A stretch of 64,000 bases of DNA from Petaurus breviceps papuanus. Taxonomy: Eukaryota > Chordata > Mammalia > Diprotodontia > Petauridae. The stretch lies in the NCBI GenBank assembly GCA_028583685.1, contig JAMXIF010001253.1, positions 83,668,212 through 83,732,211 of the forward strand, in the 5' to 3' direction. The notes beneath the pieces were generated by a model that saw only the letters and a list, made by a program, of their open reading frames with translations, searched no databases and was not told where the DNA came from. Every line of letters begins with the position of its first letter. Position 1 is the first letter of the stretch. Shown in pieces: positions 12,235 through 24,554 of this stretch. A program made the position numbers and the translations under genes.

Positions 12235-13845
12235 TTAACTTTTTTGTTATTTAATTTCCTTTCTTTTGTATTTGAAGGTTTTTCTCTTGATCATTTGAAG
12301 AACTTTGCTGTTTTTGAAATAAATTCAGTAACCATGTGTCTTGGAATCTGCAGCTTTATTGTTTTGTTTTTTTTCTAGAGGCTATCTATGAATTCTTTCC
12401 ATTGGCATTTCATTTTCTAAGTTCAGAAGTTCTGGACAGTTGTTTTGTATTATTTCTTGCAGTATGGTATCCAGGTAATTTTTTGTCTTGCCTTGTTCTT
12501 CTGGAAGATCTTTGATCCTTTGGTTGTCTTTATACAGCCTGTCTTCAAGATAGTATGTTTTGTATGGATAAAAACCATATTTTCTTTTAATGTTATTATT
12601 TTTTTTTCCTTCCTTCTTCTAGATCATCCTTCACTTCTGTATATTTGCATCTCCAATCTCTTATTCTGTCTTTTGCATCTTTGTTAGACTTGCCAGCAAA
12701 CTCAAGTCTTTCTATTCTACACATTATTTTTGCTGCGTAGACCATAAATTCTGCACTCCTGATTCTCATTTCTCTTTTAACCACTCAGGAGCAGGGTACT
12801 GTGGTTCTATGTTCTCCTCAAATCCCATAGGGTTCTCTTCATCTTATCAAGTGTTGAATAATTTTTGTTTTTCAGTATTTATTCAGTGATGGCTGAATTT
12901 GTTTAACTAGATTTGAAAGCCATATTTTCTTCAGCTTTTCATGTTTTCTCTGTTGGTTTGTCTGCTTATGTTTAAGGTCTTTTAGTTTTCTCCTTCCTGA
13001 AATCTTGGATAAGTTAATTTTTCTCCACTTATTTTCCCCCATTGATCACTTGCTGACTTCCTCCCCTCTGATGGTAGTTTCTCTGAAGGCTAGATTTCAA
13101 AGCATCTCAGTGTCCTCCCACTCCAGGCAATTCACAGTTTACCTGTCTGTGTCCTCTGCTCCAAGCAACACTTCAGGGAACAGAAATGGCCCCAGCTGAA
13201 CATGGGGGTCTTTCCATCAGATTTAGTGAAGTGCCTCACAGTTCCCTATATCCAGTGTCCTGTCCTGGTACCTGTCCCACTCACTCTGCTCCTCAGTCCT
13301 CTCATCAGGCATTGGAAGTCACTGGTTGATTTCTGTAGCTTGGGTCTCCAAGGCTGGGGGTAGGGGCTTTGGGAGGGGGCTGAGTTCTATCTCAGGCCCA
13401 ACCATGTGTTCTGCCACTTTCCCTCTGTTCCACTGTTTTCTTGCAGAAATCTTTTGAAGCATAGGAAGTTGTTGCTGTGGTACTAAATGACTGTCCCAGT
13501 CTAAGCAAATTTCTGCCTCCTGAAGTCAGGATCTCCACAATACTGTAAAGAGAAAAGAGGCGACTAGGGTATGGAACTGAGTTTTGTTGCAAGCCTATGT
13601 GTTGGGTCCTTGGTTTGGTTAGTGCAATCTTGCTGTTGGTAGCATAGTAGGCACTGGGGGAGGGGTGTTGATTGAGCTCAGGGTAGGCATCAGTTTATGT
13701 ATTTTTAAAAAATTTCTTTTGTATTCTGGGTGTCCTAGATCATGGAGACAGCTGAACTTGCTTTATTTTGGTATTTGAAGAGGTTTGAAAGATCATGGGG
13801 TCAGAGAAAATGTCTAGTCCTCCATCTTGCTGGTCGCGTGACCTG
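12235..13845 (-). mobile_element. L1 LINE, 5' UTR plus ORF1, 3' part missing
   Basis: The element starts on the minus strand near 13845 with 'accagcaagatggaggacta', the L1 5' end. A GC-richer 5' UTR follows to about 12850. An ORF1-like coiled coil (peptide starting MVKREMRIRSAEF near 12784) and then RRM/C-terminal-like sequence (LPEEQGKT, then PRHM) run to about 12240. No ORF2 follows. The frame is decayed. Confidence 0.75.
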
Positions 13846-14239
13846 AAATTCCAGCCCTTAACTTTTTACTGTTGTTATCTACCTTCAATACCTCTAGCAA
13901 GTGAACTATTATTTCAGGTATTAAGTATTATTACATGACTCTCAATTCTGCACAAATGTGGCATTCACAAAGTGATTATAAGTTCTGCTAAACTGAAGAT
14001 GTCTCAAAGCATGGGTGAAGGCCTAACAGTTTCCTTGCAACTGTTTTAATCCCTGGGCTAGTATGGTGGAATTTTACTGTTCTCAATTATTATCAAGGTG
14101 TTAACAAACTAGAGGTGACTTGGAGGTACTGAGGTCTTAAGAGAGCTTTCTAAAGGTGTGGATGAAGTTTAAATATACTTAGGAACTGGCCTTATCTGAT
14201 AAATATGATCTCAAAGAATAAATCTGCTCCCTTGAGTGA

Positions 14240-14415
14240 AGGTCTGTGTTGGAAAGAGCACTAGAAAATCGGGGCTGGATTCCAAGCTCTGCTGCTTACT
14301 AACTAAATGAGTGACCTCCAGCAAGGTACTTCCCACTTCTCCCATCTGGTGCCCAGTTTTCATATCTCTTAAATGAAAGAGGTGATCGATATGAAGTAGG
14401 TGTCATCTAGAGCTA
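14240..14415 (+). mobile_element. MIR-class SINE, diverged
   Basis: Contains 'ggaaagagcactagaaaatc', 'ccaagctctgctgcttact', 'gtgacctccagcaaggtac' and 'ttttcatatctcttaaatga' in MIR order. Confidence 0.55.
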
Positions 14416-14519
14416 AACCCCTAGGAGGTGTCCAGATTCTGAAGTTAGACTTCAAAAAAGCAGATGTCTTGAAATTAACTTTAGTAATGATCACATTATA
14501 GCACTTAGAAGCATCCTTA

Positions 14520-14675
<156 letters not shown>

Positions 14676-14959
14676 TTAAGTAATAATACAAAAAGATGTT
14701 TGCAAAGTGTCATTATAAGCCTGGCAAATATGCAGAATGAAACATCAGGGCAGAAGTTGCTTCAGGCACCATCTTACTGCAGTATATGTTATTCTAAATC
14801 ATTTCCCCCCAGCAGCTCTGTCATAGAAGGGACTTTAAGAGATTGTCTATTTTATGATTCATCCTCATAAAATTCCCTTCTCACTTTTAATCACGCTTCT
14901 TACAGTCAGGACTGAAGCTAAACTATCCCTGAAAAACAACCCTCAAACTTATTTTTAAA

Positions 14960-15035
14960 TATTTCATAGACTTATAGACTGTTAGATTTGGACATAACCT
15001 TAGAGATCAATATTTCCAGTATTCCAGTGCCGTGC
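14960..15035 (+). mobile_element. MIR3-like SINE fragment
   Basis: A short stretch, 'catagacttatagactgtta ... gacataaccttagagatca', resembles the MIR3 head. Low confidence because of its length. Confidence 0.35.
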
Positions 15036-15721
15036 CATTCATAATGATAACACAAATTTTCACCCTGACAATTTTAAATGTTAAAAAACAATGCTGCTGA
15101 TTGCTACACATAGCATTTTTAGTCAGAAGAGTAAACAAAAGAAAATACTCCAATACTGCACTCAAAATGCTATTACTGTCAGAATATATTTATGAAATGT
15201 TTTTTTTTAAATACTTTGGACACATTTTCATTCATTTCTGCTCTTGGATGACCTGTTTCCTTTGCTGAGTCTTTATAGAAATGCACTTTGACATCTGTAG
15301 ATGGCAGCAAAAAACATGATTCTCCCCTCAGCATTCTTTCCACTTGAGCTATTCCATTCCCCCTTGAAATTCACAACTATTAAAACAGGGCAGAAAACTA
15401 CCTAAATATCTAACCACATCCATTCAGCATTGGGGTGAAGAGTTCCTCTCATGAAACAACCATACTATTCCTCTGCAATCACACTGAATATTAAAGATAC
15501 AAATACTTCTTTCAGAAATGGTAGGTGCCAGGCTCTCTGAATAGCAAGCACCGTACCCCCCAACACCTCTATCTTCTAAATTATATCAATTATTTATGGT
15601 TTATACTTAATAGCTTTTGAGGGGCAAAAGCTATTTTTGTTATGCCAAGTCTTTGTGCACAGAGAATACACCTCCATTTTTCATTGATGTATCTCACCCC
15701 AAGCCCTTGCCTCTCATGAGA

Positions 15722-15897
15722 AGCAGCAGAGGATAGAGGAAAGAGCAATGAATGAGTGAGTGTGAGGAACTGAGTTCAAATCCCAGCTCTGCCCCTTATT
15801 ATATGTGTGACCTAGGCAAGCCTCTTACCTTCACCTGTAAAATAAGGGTGTTGGATTAAATGTTCTCTAAGGTCCTTTCTAGCTCTAAATCTGTGAG
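15722..15897 (+). mobile_element. MIR-class SINE
   Basis: Contains 'gaggatagaggaaagagca', 'gagttcaaatcccagctctg', 'gtgacctaggcaagcctctt' and the 3' core 'ggtcctttctagctctaaat'. Confidence 0.62.
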
Positions 15898-16494
15898 TCC
15901 CAAAATAAGCCCAATGTGTAATGAATTCCAAGCCCCTATCACCATTTCAACCCAGGAAAAGGTGCTTCTATTAATATAACCAGGATATAGTAATTTTTTA
16001 AAATTATTTTTAAATCATGGCCTATATTCCTGCATCTCTCACCTACCCTTGTCATATATGAATACTTTCTTACACTATAATGAGGTCCTACTCAATTTTA
16101 ACACCTAGCACAGGATAAAGAGAGGATGGTTCAATTAAAAGATACCCTGAAATTTTGCAATGGCTGTATCCTAATTCTCACAACCTTCATAAAGTTCTAC
16201 TTCCTTTGGGATATATAGGAATAAGTGCTCTTGTAGCTATAGTAAGGTTTCAGGTTACTCTATTACAAAAATTAAAAGAGCTGACTTGTGTTCAGAGGAA
16301 ACTGACTTGAAAAGCATGAGTTAGTGGGTGGCATTCCTGTCTAGGCCACAGGAAAGGTTGGATCATTGGCTATATTGACCCTCCAGTAATCACCAAGATT
16401 AACAGGGTTGCCCTAAAGGTCGCCCTGGCAATTCAGTGAAACAGAAGGCCCATCCTCAATGTCTTCATTTTTAAGGATGATGTTATTGAGAAAT

Positions 16495-16578
16495 CTCTCT
16501 CTCTGTCTGTCTGTCTCTCTGTCTGTCTCTGTCTCCGTCTCTCTCTGTCTCTCTCTCTCTCTCTGTCTCTCTCTCTCT
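16495..16578. repeat. (TCTG/TC)n microsatellite
   Basis: Pyrimidine repeat of TCTG and TC units, the same composition as the tract at 10542. Confidence 0.9.
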
Positions 16579-17489
16579 GACACACACCTGCTTTGTCACT
16601 TTTCCTCCCTTCTGTCCCCTCCCTTGTAGAGAAGTGATTTGAATAACCTCAGCAAAAAAAAATAAGATGTTCATACATTGATGAAAAAACAAACAATATA
16701 ACTAAATGTATTATCTAGAAAAATTTCTGCACAAACATTTCACCATTTGACGTAGTCTTTTCTTCCAGTTAAACCATGGCGATGAAATAAAGCACTGACA
16801 AATGGTTCAACTCACTGGCTGCTAAGTGCTGGGTGGTGAATTCCCAAACAGGAATCCTGGGTTCATCTCACAACCTGTGTTTTTCTCGTTGCATCTACAA
16901 AGGCTGAAAGTGCTGCAGAAAGGGTACTTTCAAGTCCTCTGGGGGAGGAGAAGCATCATACTGTTCAAAAGCAGCAGCTGCTGTAGAATCAGGTGCAGCA
17001 TTAACTACGATCTGAAGAGGATTTGGCTTAAGCCTTGGGGCCAGAGCACAGTTGCCCTGACTAGAAGCTTCCCAGTAGAAAGGGAGAGTTTATCTATCAT
17101 TTAGAAGCCTGTTTCCTGTGTGCCCCGAACTCAAAGGGATCAGCATTCAAATGCAAATGGTTTTGTTAAACACCTTGAAGTGTAGTAACAAACTCCCTCG
17201 GCTGCAGAAAGTGTTGAACAAACCCAATCTCCTCCTACCTCACTCTCCTTTTGAAGCCAAAACTTATTCCAGCCTCAAAAGAAGACACATTAAAAAGCCA
17301 AGCGACAGACAGGAATTGTGTCTGCACGGGCTTTTTTTCCTTGTCTTTTTTTGAAAATTAGTTTAATGGGGAATGAACTAGGACATGAAGATACATGCAA
17401 GAGTCTTACCTGACTGTAACCTAACCACTGGATATCCTCACTCCTGTATCTCATATTTATACACACTTTCCACTAACGCAGGGAAAGGC

Positions 17490-17493
<4 letters not shown>

Positions 17494-17531
<38 letters not shown>

Positions 17532-17536
17532 ACACA
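17494..17536. repeat. (CA)n microsatellite
   Basis: About 20 CA dinucleotides with one TA interruption near the end. Confidence 0.92.
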
Positions 17537-18361
17537 GATGGTCATTTTTGCTGAACTGTTTTTTCTCTTCTTTCTTTTTCATTCTTTGTTACAAGGGAAG
17601 GCTCCTGGGTAAAGAAAAGGGAGGGGGGTCCTAAGATTCTGGAATGAAGATGATGTAAAAACAAAGAATATCAATACATTCTTTTTTTAAAAAATACAGG
17701 AGGAAAAAATAGATTCTATCAAATGCTCTCAGCCGGAGGTAGCCTTTTATTAAAAGAGGTATGAACCACTTTCCTAGGAAGGAATTGTGCAGACTCTAAG
17801 GGGTGAATGTCTTTTATCACTCCATAAATGAAGCTTGCTTGCTTACAAAAAGCAAGCTGCCCCATGCCAGACTCCTGGGCTCCAATCTGAGTAAAAGGAC
17901 ATAGATATGAGCCTCAGGAACAGGGACTTTAACCCAGAAATGCTGGAGCTGAAAGATGGTGCTAGGGAGGGTTGGGTGGGATTAGGTTTAAGGAGAGGGG
18001 CACTGGAAAAGCATTACCCGTACCATAGTTAATCTATTTCCAAAACAGTGACAAATAAATGTTTGACCTAATGGTCTTTTTGCATCTTTTCCCAATATTC
18101 TTTAAGGTTAGATCTTTAGGTAAACAACAGTAAAAGCATTTGATGTGGATAAGAACATAGCAAGGACTATATCAAGCACTTGTTATTTCAAACCTGTCAT
18201 TGGCTGGAGGCTGCTCCTAGGAGAGAAGGCCTCCTTGATGAACCACTTTGGCACTACTCAGTTCTCTAGAATCTCTTCCCCCCTGTCTAATAGCTGATCA
18301 TGCCTTGACAAACCTCAGTCCTGGATTACTCCTACCATTTGCTCTCTACATTTTAATTCCT

Positions 18362-18670
18362 TTTTTTTTTTTTTTAAGCAATTGGGGTTAAGTAACTTGC
18401 TCAAGGTTACACGGCCAGTTATTATTTCTGGGTATGGTGCTGAGTATCTGAGCCCAGATTTGATCCAGGTCAGCCCGACACTGGAGCCGGTGCTCTTGCT
18501 CACTGAGCCACCTGGCCGCCCTTAAGCGATTGGGGTTAAGTAACTTGCTCAAGGTTACTCAGCCAGGTGTTTCTGGGTGGGTGGTAAGTGTCTGAGCCCG
18601 GGATTCGATCTCCAGGTCTTCTCAACACTGGAGCCGGTGCTCTTACTCGCTGTGCTACCTGGACGCCCCA
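18362..18670 (-). mobile_element. Dimeric tRNA-type SINE, copy 2
   Basis: The same head-to-tail dimer as at 4651-4957, reversed, with a T tract at its left end. A perfect 14-bp duplication ACATTTTAATTCCT flanks it (18348-18361 and 18671-18684). The two monomers differ from each other at the same diagnostic places as in copy 1: the left has AGATTTGATCC, the right GGATTCGATCTCCAGG. This shows the dimer spread as a unit. Confidence 0.92.
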
Positions 18671-19025
18671 ACATTTTAATTCCTATGTGGCTGAACAGAC
18701 CTGGAGAAAATCATGCAACCATGCTGCCTGGGTCCATTATAATTTTATATAATCTCAACTCCCAGACTGACTTGCTATCCCAAACCTATCAGACCATCTT
18801 TGCTGGATCCTCCCACTTGCACTTTCCCTTCCCCCACTCAGTCACTCTCTTAGCTAAGGACCTTGCCTCATACTTTAAGAAAAGAAATTAGTCATTCATT
18901 GAGATCTCACTTCCCCACACTCCATCTTTCATCACTCATATATCTTCCCCCAGTCTTAACACCAGTCTTGCATGAAAAGGTGGGCTTTTCCCTTGACAAG
19001 GTCAATTCCTCTACATTCCTGTACA

Positions 19026-19268
19026 GCAAGGTAGCTCAGTGGATAGAGTGCAAAGCCTGAAGTCAGGAAGAGTCATCTTTCTGAGTTCAAATCTGGCTTC
19101 AGAAGCTTACTGGTTTCATGACCCTGGGCAACTCACTTAACCCTGTTTGCCTCAGTTTCCTCATCTGTAAAATGAACTAGAGAAGGAAATGGCAAACCAC
19201 TCCAATATTTTTGCTAAGAAAATCCCAAATGGGGTAATGACGAGTCGGATATGACTAAAAAAATGACT
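19026..19268 (+). mobile_element. Marsupial SINE, long type, nested in L2
   Basis: tRNA-like head (gtagctcagtggatagagtg, gagttcaaatctggcttcag), then 'cctcagtttcctcatctgta', 'aaatggcaaaccactcc' and 'aatggggtaatgacgagtcg'. The L2 sequence continues on both sides. Confidence 0.85.
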
Positions 19269-20224
19269 ATCATCCTCACTCTCTGATTTTTATTCTGTCT
19301 TCATCTACTGGCTCCTTCCCTGTTGCTTACAAATACATTCATGTCCCCCTCACAGTTAAAACAAACAAGCAAACTCTCATTTGACTTGCCATCCACATTG
19401 GTTGCCATTCTATATGTCACCCTATCTGTCATCATATATATGTCACCCCTTCTCAGCTAGACTTATTCACAAACCCAAACTGATGTTCCTAAAATATAGG
19501 TTTCACTCTGTCACCTCTCTGCTTAATAACCTTCAATGAATGTACATTACCTCCAAAATAAAACTTTTTAAAAGACAAGGTTTTGTTTGGACTTTAAAGC
19601 TCTTCACCAGTCAGTCCCTTCCTACCTTTCCTGTCTTCTCACACTTTACTCTCCTTCATGTACTCTATGGTCTAGCCCCACTGGCCTCCTTGCTATTCCT
19701 CACACATAGCATTCCATCTCTTGAGTGCAGGTCATTGCTTGGTTGTCCTCATGCCTGGAATGCTCTCCCACCTCACTTTCTCTCAGATTCTTTGGCTTTC
19801 TTCCAGACTCATCTCAAATTCCACCTTCTGCAAGATGGCCCCTCTTAATTCATGCTGGACTAGGGCCTTCCCTCTGAGATTACCTTACATCTCCTCTGTA
19901 TAATCTTGTATATACATAGTTATTTACATATTTCTCCCCAATAAGATGTGAGCTCCCTGAGGCTAGGGACAGGACTTTGCCCCTCTATGATACCTGGCAC
20001 ATAGCTGGTACTTAACAAATGTGGTTTTGTTGTTTTTTTTAAACTAATTGATTGACAAGAGAGAAGCATGTCCATGGGGAACGTATAAGATTCTGAGTCT
20101 GCTTTCTTGGCCCATCAAGGACCTGTGAGACTAAAAGCATAACTCCTCAATGACATGGACCAGTTGGACAAATAATATCATGACTTCTGGAACAGTGATA
20201 TATACAGGCAAGAGGAGCATGTAA

Positions 20225-20372
20225 GTACAGTATCTCAGAGCTGGAAGGAATCATCTAGTACAATTTACTCATTTTTATTGAAGAAGAAACTAAGACCCAG
20301 AAAGGAAGTCATTTACCCAAGGTCCCACAGCTAGTTCATAGAACAGTAAGGACTAAAATGTGAAGCTTCACA
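20225..20372 (+). mobile_element. MIR3-like SINE
   Basis: Contains 'ctcagagctggaaggaatca', 'actaagacccagaaaggaag' and 'cccaaggtcccacagctagt'. Confidence 0.58.
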
Positions 20373-23300
20373 TTTGGGAGCTTTTTAATTTATGTTGGGG
20401 GGGTGGAGGGGGGAGAGGATGCCGCCTTTACAAACTACATGGGAATTCATTTATTACTTTGGGGATCATAATGTAGATTTGTGTGCAGAAATGTTATTTT
20501 GCCCCAAAATACAGTATGATTGGAAGCATTACTTAGATAAGTACATTGAGTGAATTTGAGTGTATGTTAAACTATCTGACATTTTTAATATCATAAAGAG
20601 AATTGTAAATCTATTAGGCACTTTGATACTTCAAGAACCTTATCAACGCATCCCTCTACATTATGGTAGATTGTCTTTGCTGTAACCAAAAATTCATCCC
20701 CTGGTGGCTGATGTAGTAGTAATAAGCTTCTCTGATTATAGGCAGGCTGGTAGGTAACTATAAGATAGTCATGATACTTGAATTTGAGCCTTTGTGGAAT
20801 GGTGGGCCTCACCTGAACTTGTATTTCATTGGCATGACCTTTGAGAGGTTGGGGTCACCTCCATGCCTTGATGAAGCATCAGAGCAGGACTTGAAGAGAG
20901 GTTCAGTCTGTACTGGAGTGATTCTCACAGTGCTGCTTTTGTGGTCACAAGATATTTCTGGCAGATTTTTAAAAACTTGTTATTTGTATGCCCCCCACCA
21001 AGGGGCGACATCATAACTTTTAGTTGTTATTCAGGAAGGGAAGTCACATTGGGGATTTGCCCCTAATATTGGTAGAATGCTTAAATCCTTCCACTTTGTA
21101 TTAGAAATACACGGAAAAAAATGCTTTTAAAAGCTAAAAGCTGAAAATTAAGCTTAGTTGATTAATACTATGCTACTGTTAAAAAAAGGATTGTTGATAG
21201 GCACATGCAATTTTCTGATAAGCGTAATTTCACTTAAAATGTTTTCAGATTCATAAATATTCAAAACAAAACAAAAATGCCACATTACTGGAAATGGGAC
21301 TTTATAAAGCCATGCTTCTAATATGTGCAACCACATTTTCAATCAATGATGAATGATGTTCTTTACTTTATAAAATCGCTGCATTCACCACTTGGATTTA
21401 ACTATATTTAGCCTCTGCTAATGATAACAACAAATGACAAATGAAACATTTTAGTCTATTCTTATTATTAAGGAGATACACATCAAATATAGAATGCCTC
21501 TCTGTCTCTGCTTGTGGTAGGGATGGCATAGTAACTGCTACAACAAAAGAAACCACAATCTTTTCCCTCAAAAAGATTTAGCCAAATAAGAATAATAAAA
21601 CTTGGCTCCTACAATACTGTCAGAAAATCCCCTTTATACTCCCTTTCTTCCTTCCCTGGCCTCTTACAACTTCTGTGCAAATCAGACATCAAAGGGGTCA
21701 CAGATTTAAACAGTGATTCAGCAGCCCACGGCAATGAAGTCAAGTCTGATTTTCTATTAACATAGAAAATGATTAGAAAAGAGCTTTCACCACCACCCTA
21801 CAATTTAGCATTCTTTTCTCCTGAGGTAAAACCAACAGAGTAGAACAGGACTTCCTCAAGCACCTTGGGGAATATCATTGTTTTAAAAGTAATCCTCCTA
21901 CTTAAAAAGTAAAGAACAAACAAAAAAAAAACCCTCATAAAGTAGAAATTCCCTAAATTGAGGCTTTTAAACACACATATGTTTAATGAAATGAAAATTG
22001 CATGAAATTTGAATGAAAGCAAAAAATGAAACACTTTGTTCTTTCTTTTATGTGTATAGGTATATATTATACATATGCATACACATGCATATATGTGTAT
22101 CTATGTATACAACTACCTATATATAGCTATGAATGTATAGATACATATTTATGCATGCATACATATATACATACACATATGTATGTGAATGCAAATTTGT
22201 ATATATATATATGTATGTCTATACAATAAAGAGAACAGCATGTTCTATTCTTGACACATGTGCATAGGCTTCTGTAAAGAACCTATTCAGGGCTCCTTTC
22301 TAGAAGGTTTACTACTTCCCTGGTTGGTGTGTCTTCTCTTTCAAGTTTCAACATTTTTCCTCTGAGGCTGTTTCTCTTAAGTTGGGCCTCCCACCAACTT
22401 TTATTTTCTCTGAATATGGACTGTGGGGTGGAGGTCTGGAATAGAGCTTCTTTTCATCTTCAAGGCCCGACACCCACACAGTGCAATGCATCTATCACAT
22501 TCCAACAGAGTGAGGAGAACTTTTCTTCCTTACTTTTGCCACTAGATCTAAGCAGAGAGAGAATAGTGTATGCCTACCACCAAGGGGTTACATAACTTTT
22601 AGTAGTTATATACTCATTGTATAGCCCCTCTCCACCACCAACTTGACAACTTCTATTGCCTAAAGCTCCATTTTGAGGGGGTAAGATGCCAAAACTAATA
22701 TCCTGTAAAAGCAGCAAAATCAGGCCAAGAGAGGCATGTATCCTTTGTGCAGTGGTCCAATGCCAGACTGATGAGAAGGAACACAAGTGTACCAGGCATC
22801 CTTCTGACTAACCTGGTAGTCACTGAACATTACTAGAATAAATATGAAAAAGTTAGTAATATCCCTTAGCACTATTTAAAAATGGGCCTATATCTCCTCA
22901 CTCACAAATGATGAGTGTGGTCAGAAATGAAACTTTGAAACCCTAAACTTTCCTTTCCAATTTTCCTCCAAGGACAAGAAGACCTTACCTCTACAAAGAA
23001 AAGGAGGGAAAAATACTGAGATGGACAATTTATAAAATATAAATATTTATAAATATGTTTATATTTATTTATATGGCATTTATATAATTACGCAGTGTTT
23101 TTATATACTTTTGTTTGTTATTATCCCTATTTTGGAGTTGAAGAAATTAAAAGTAAGAAAAGTTATTTATCTCTGTGTTAATAAATTTCACATAGAATAC
23201 TGACATAAGAGTCCACAAGAAGTACCTAAAAAAGAACAGTCTTCCCTATGCAGTAGTAGTTCATTATAACACAACTGATTATTTTCATAGGTCTGAATAC

Positions 23301-23679
23301 ACCATGGAGTAAATCATAGCTTATAAAACATAAAAATCCATGCTGTCAAAACCTGTTATGACATGATTATTCTATAAAATGGTTGTGTGTCCTGTTCACC
23401 CCAAACTAGTGTATTTATTCTTATTTCAGTTGGCAAATATTGGAAGTATCCCCTAACCCAAGTTGAAGAGTATATTTTATTTCTTAAAATCATGACCAAT
23501 GGTCTGCTTCTCAAGTAGATAAAGAGTTATCTTTGAAGCCAGGGAGACCTGCATTGAAGTCTTGCTGACATACACAACTGGCAGTGTGACCATGAACAAA
23601 TCACCTGAACATTTTTTGGTATTCTAAACAATTCTCTAAGACTATAAATTGAGGAGAGGTGCTTATTTGGAAAAATTAA
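20373..23679. other. Large CCDC148 intron, mostly unrecognised
   Basis: No gene seen. Two short segments (20984-21027 and 22569-22611) are homologous to each other and may belong to an unnamed repeat. 22060-22220 is TACATA-type low complexity. A degraded SINE-like stretch lies near 23500-23620 (gccagggagacctgcattg ... gtgaccatgaacaaatca). Confidence 0.45.
22060..22220. repeat. TA/TACATA low-complexity block
   Basis: Alternating TATA, TACATA and TATG units. Confidence 0.8.
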
Positions 23680-24190
23680 AAGAAACAAAGGAGAGATTAT
23701 AGGAAAATGGTGATGTGTTAGGATCTAAATGAGCCCATTTCTCTCCCACAAATACTTCCAAAGGAACTCTAAAAATGTACCAGAAGGAATAATGACAAAT
23801 ACAAACAAAGATAATCAGCTATAAACTCCTCTGTTCTGTCCAGGGCCTCACAAAAGACTGCCAGAATACTGGAAAGAGCAGAGAAAAGTGAAGGTAAGTA
23901 GAAGAAGGACAAAGCATCCCAGTCCCAGGACAGGTAACAGAGTCACTCTAGCCAGGAAGGGACAAGCTCAGGGGTTTCATCTCCACTCACATCAAGAGAA
24001 CAGACCAGGCCAGTGCTAAGCATGACAAGGGGAAACCCAGGGACCTTCTCTGCTTTGCAGCAGAAGGTGGAACCAGATAAGGAAGCCCACATTTACCCCA
24101 CAAATACAAGCAGTCCTGGCCCAATCTAGTATCCAGGTGATCCTGACTCAATCCAATATTCAGGCAGCCTGATCTTTAGTGGTAGAGAAA
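23680..24190 (+). mobile_element. L1 LINE 5' UTR fragment, sister of the copy at 27.5 kb
   Basis: About 500 bp closely matching 27530-28035 (shared 'cccatttctctcccacaaat', 'gaataatgacaaatacaaac', 'gcccacatttaccccacaaa' versus 'gcccacatttgccccagcaa'). Similarity ends near 24190, so everything 3' of the 5' UTR is absent. Confidence 0.7.
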
Positions 24191-24369
24191 TTACTGACCA
24201 AGAGTTGTGTATAATACAAGTGAAATTTTCAGCCCTATCATGCTCAATGTCTACAGTGATTTCAACTTACCAAAGATATATATGAAGAAATAACTTTATT
24301 GTACATATTTTTCCTTTAAGTTGATTGTATTTAAACTTAACAAATAAAGTGACATTATTATAATTATCA

Positions 24370-24550
24370 TTAATAATAATATCTAATTTTAAATTTTGTA
24401 AGGCATTTTATATACATTATCATATTTGATCCTCAAAACAACCCTCCAAACCAGGTGCTGTTATCATCCCAGTTTATAGATGAGGAAACAAGGGGTCAGA
24501 TATTAAATGACTTGCCCAGGGTCACCCAGCTAGTAAACAGCAAGCCTCTC
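24370..24550 (-). mobile_element. MIR-class SINE
   Basis: Reversed MIR: 'tgatcctcaaaacaaccct', 'tatagatgaggaaacaagg', 'gacttgcccagggtcaccca'. Confidence 0.65.
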
Positions 24551-24554
24551 AAAT

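Larger units (their letters stand above)
15898..18239. other. Large CCDC148 intron, mostly unrecognised sequence
   Basis: Holds a (TCTG)n block (16495-16578) and a (CA)n block (17494-17536). The remainder is unique-looking. 16780-17340 is less AT-rich than its surroundings and contains an octamer ATGCAAAT near 17150. A 9-bp inverted repeat AGCTTGCTT/AAGCAAGCT lies near 17832-17857. Confidence 0.45.
18240..20045 (+). mobile_element. L2 LINE, RT region to 3' end, with two nested SINEs
   Basis: Sense-strand L2. It runs from 'aacctcagtcctggattact' and 'ctggagaaaatcatgcaacc', through 'aaggaccttgcctcatactt', to the 3' portion 'catgcctggaatgctctccc ... tgagctccctgaggctaggg ... acctggcacatagctgg'. 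It is interrupted by the dimeric SINE (18362-18670) and a long-type SINE (19026-19268). No intact reading frame remains. Confidence 0.78.
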
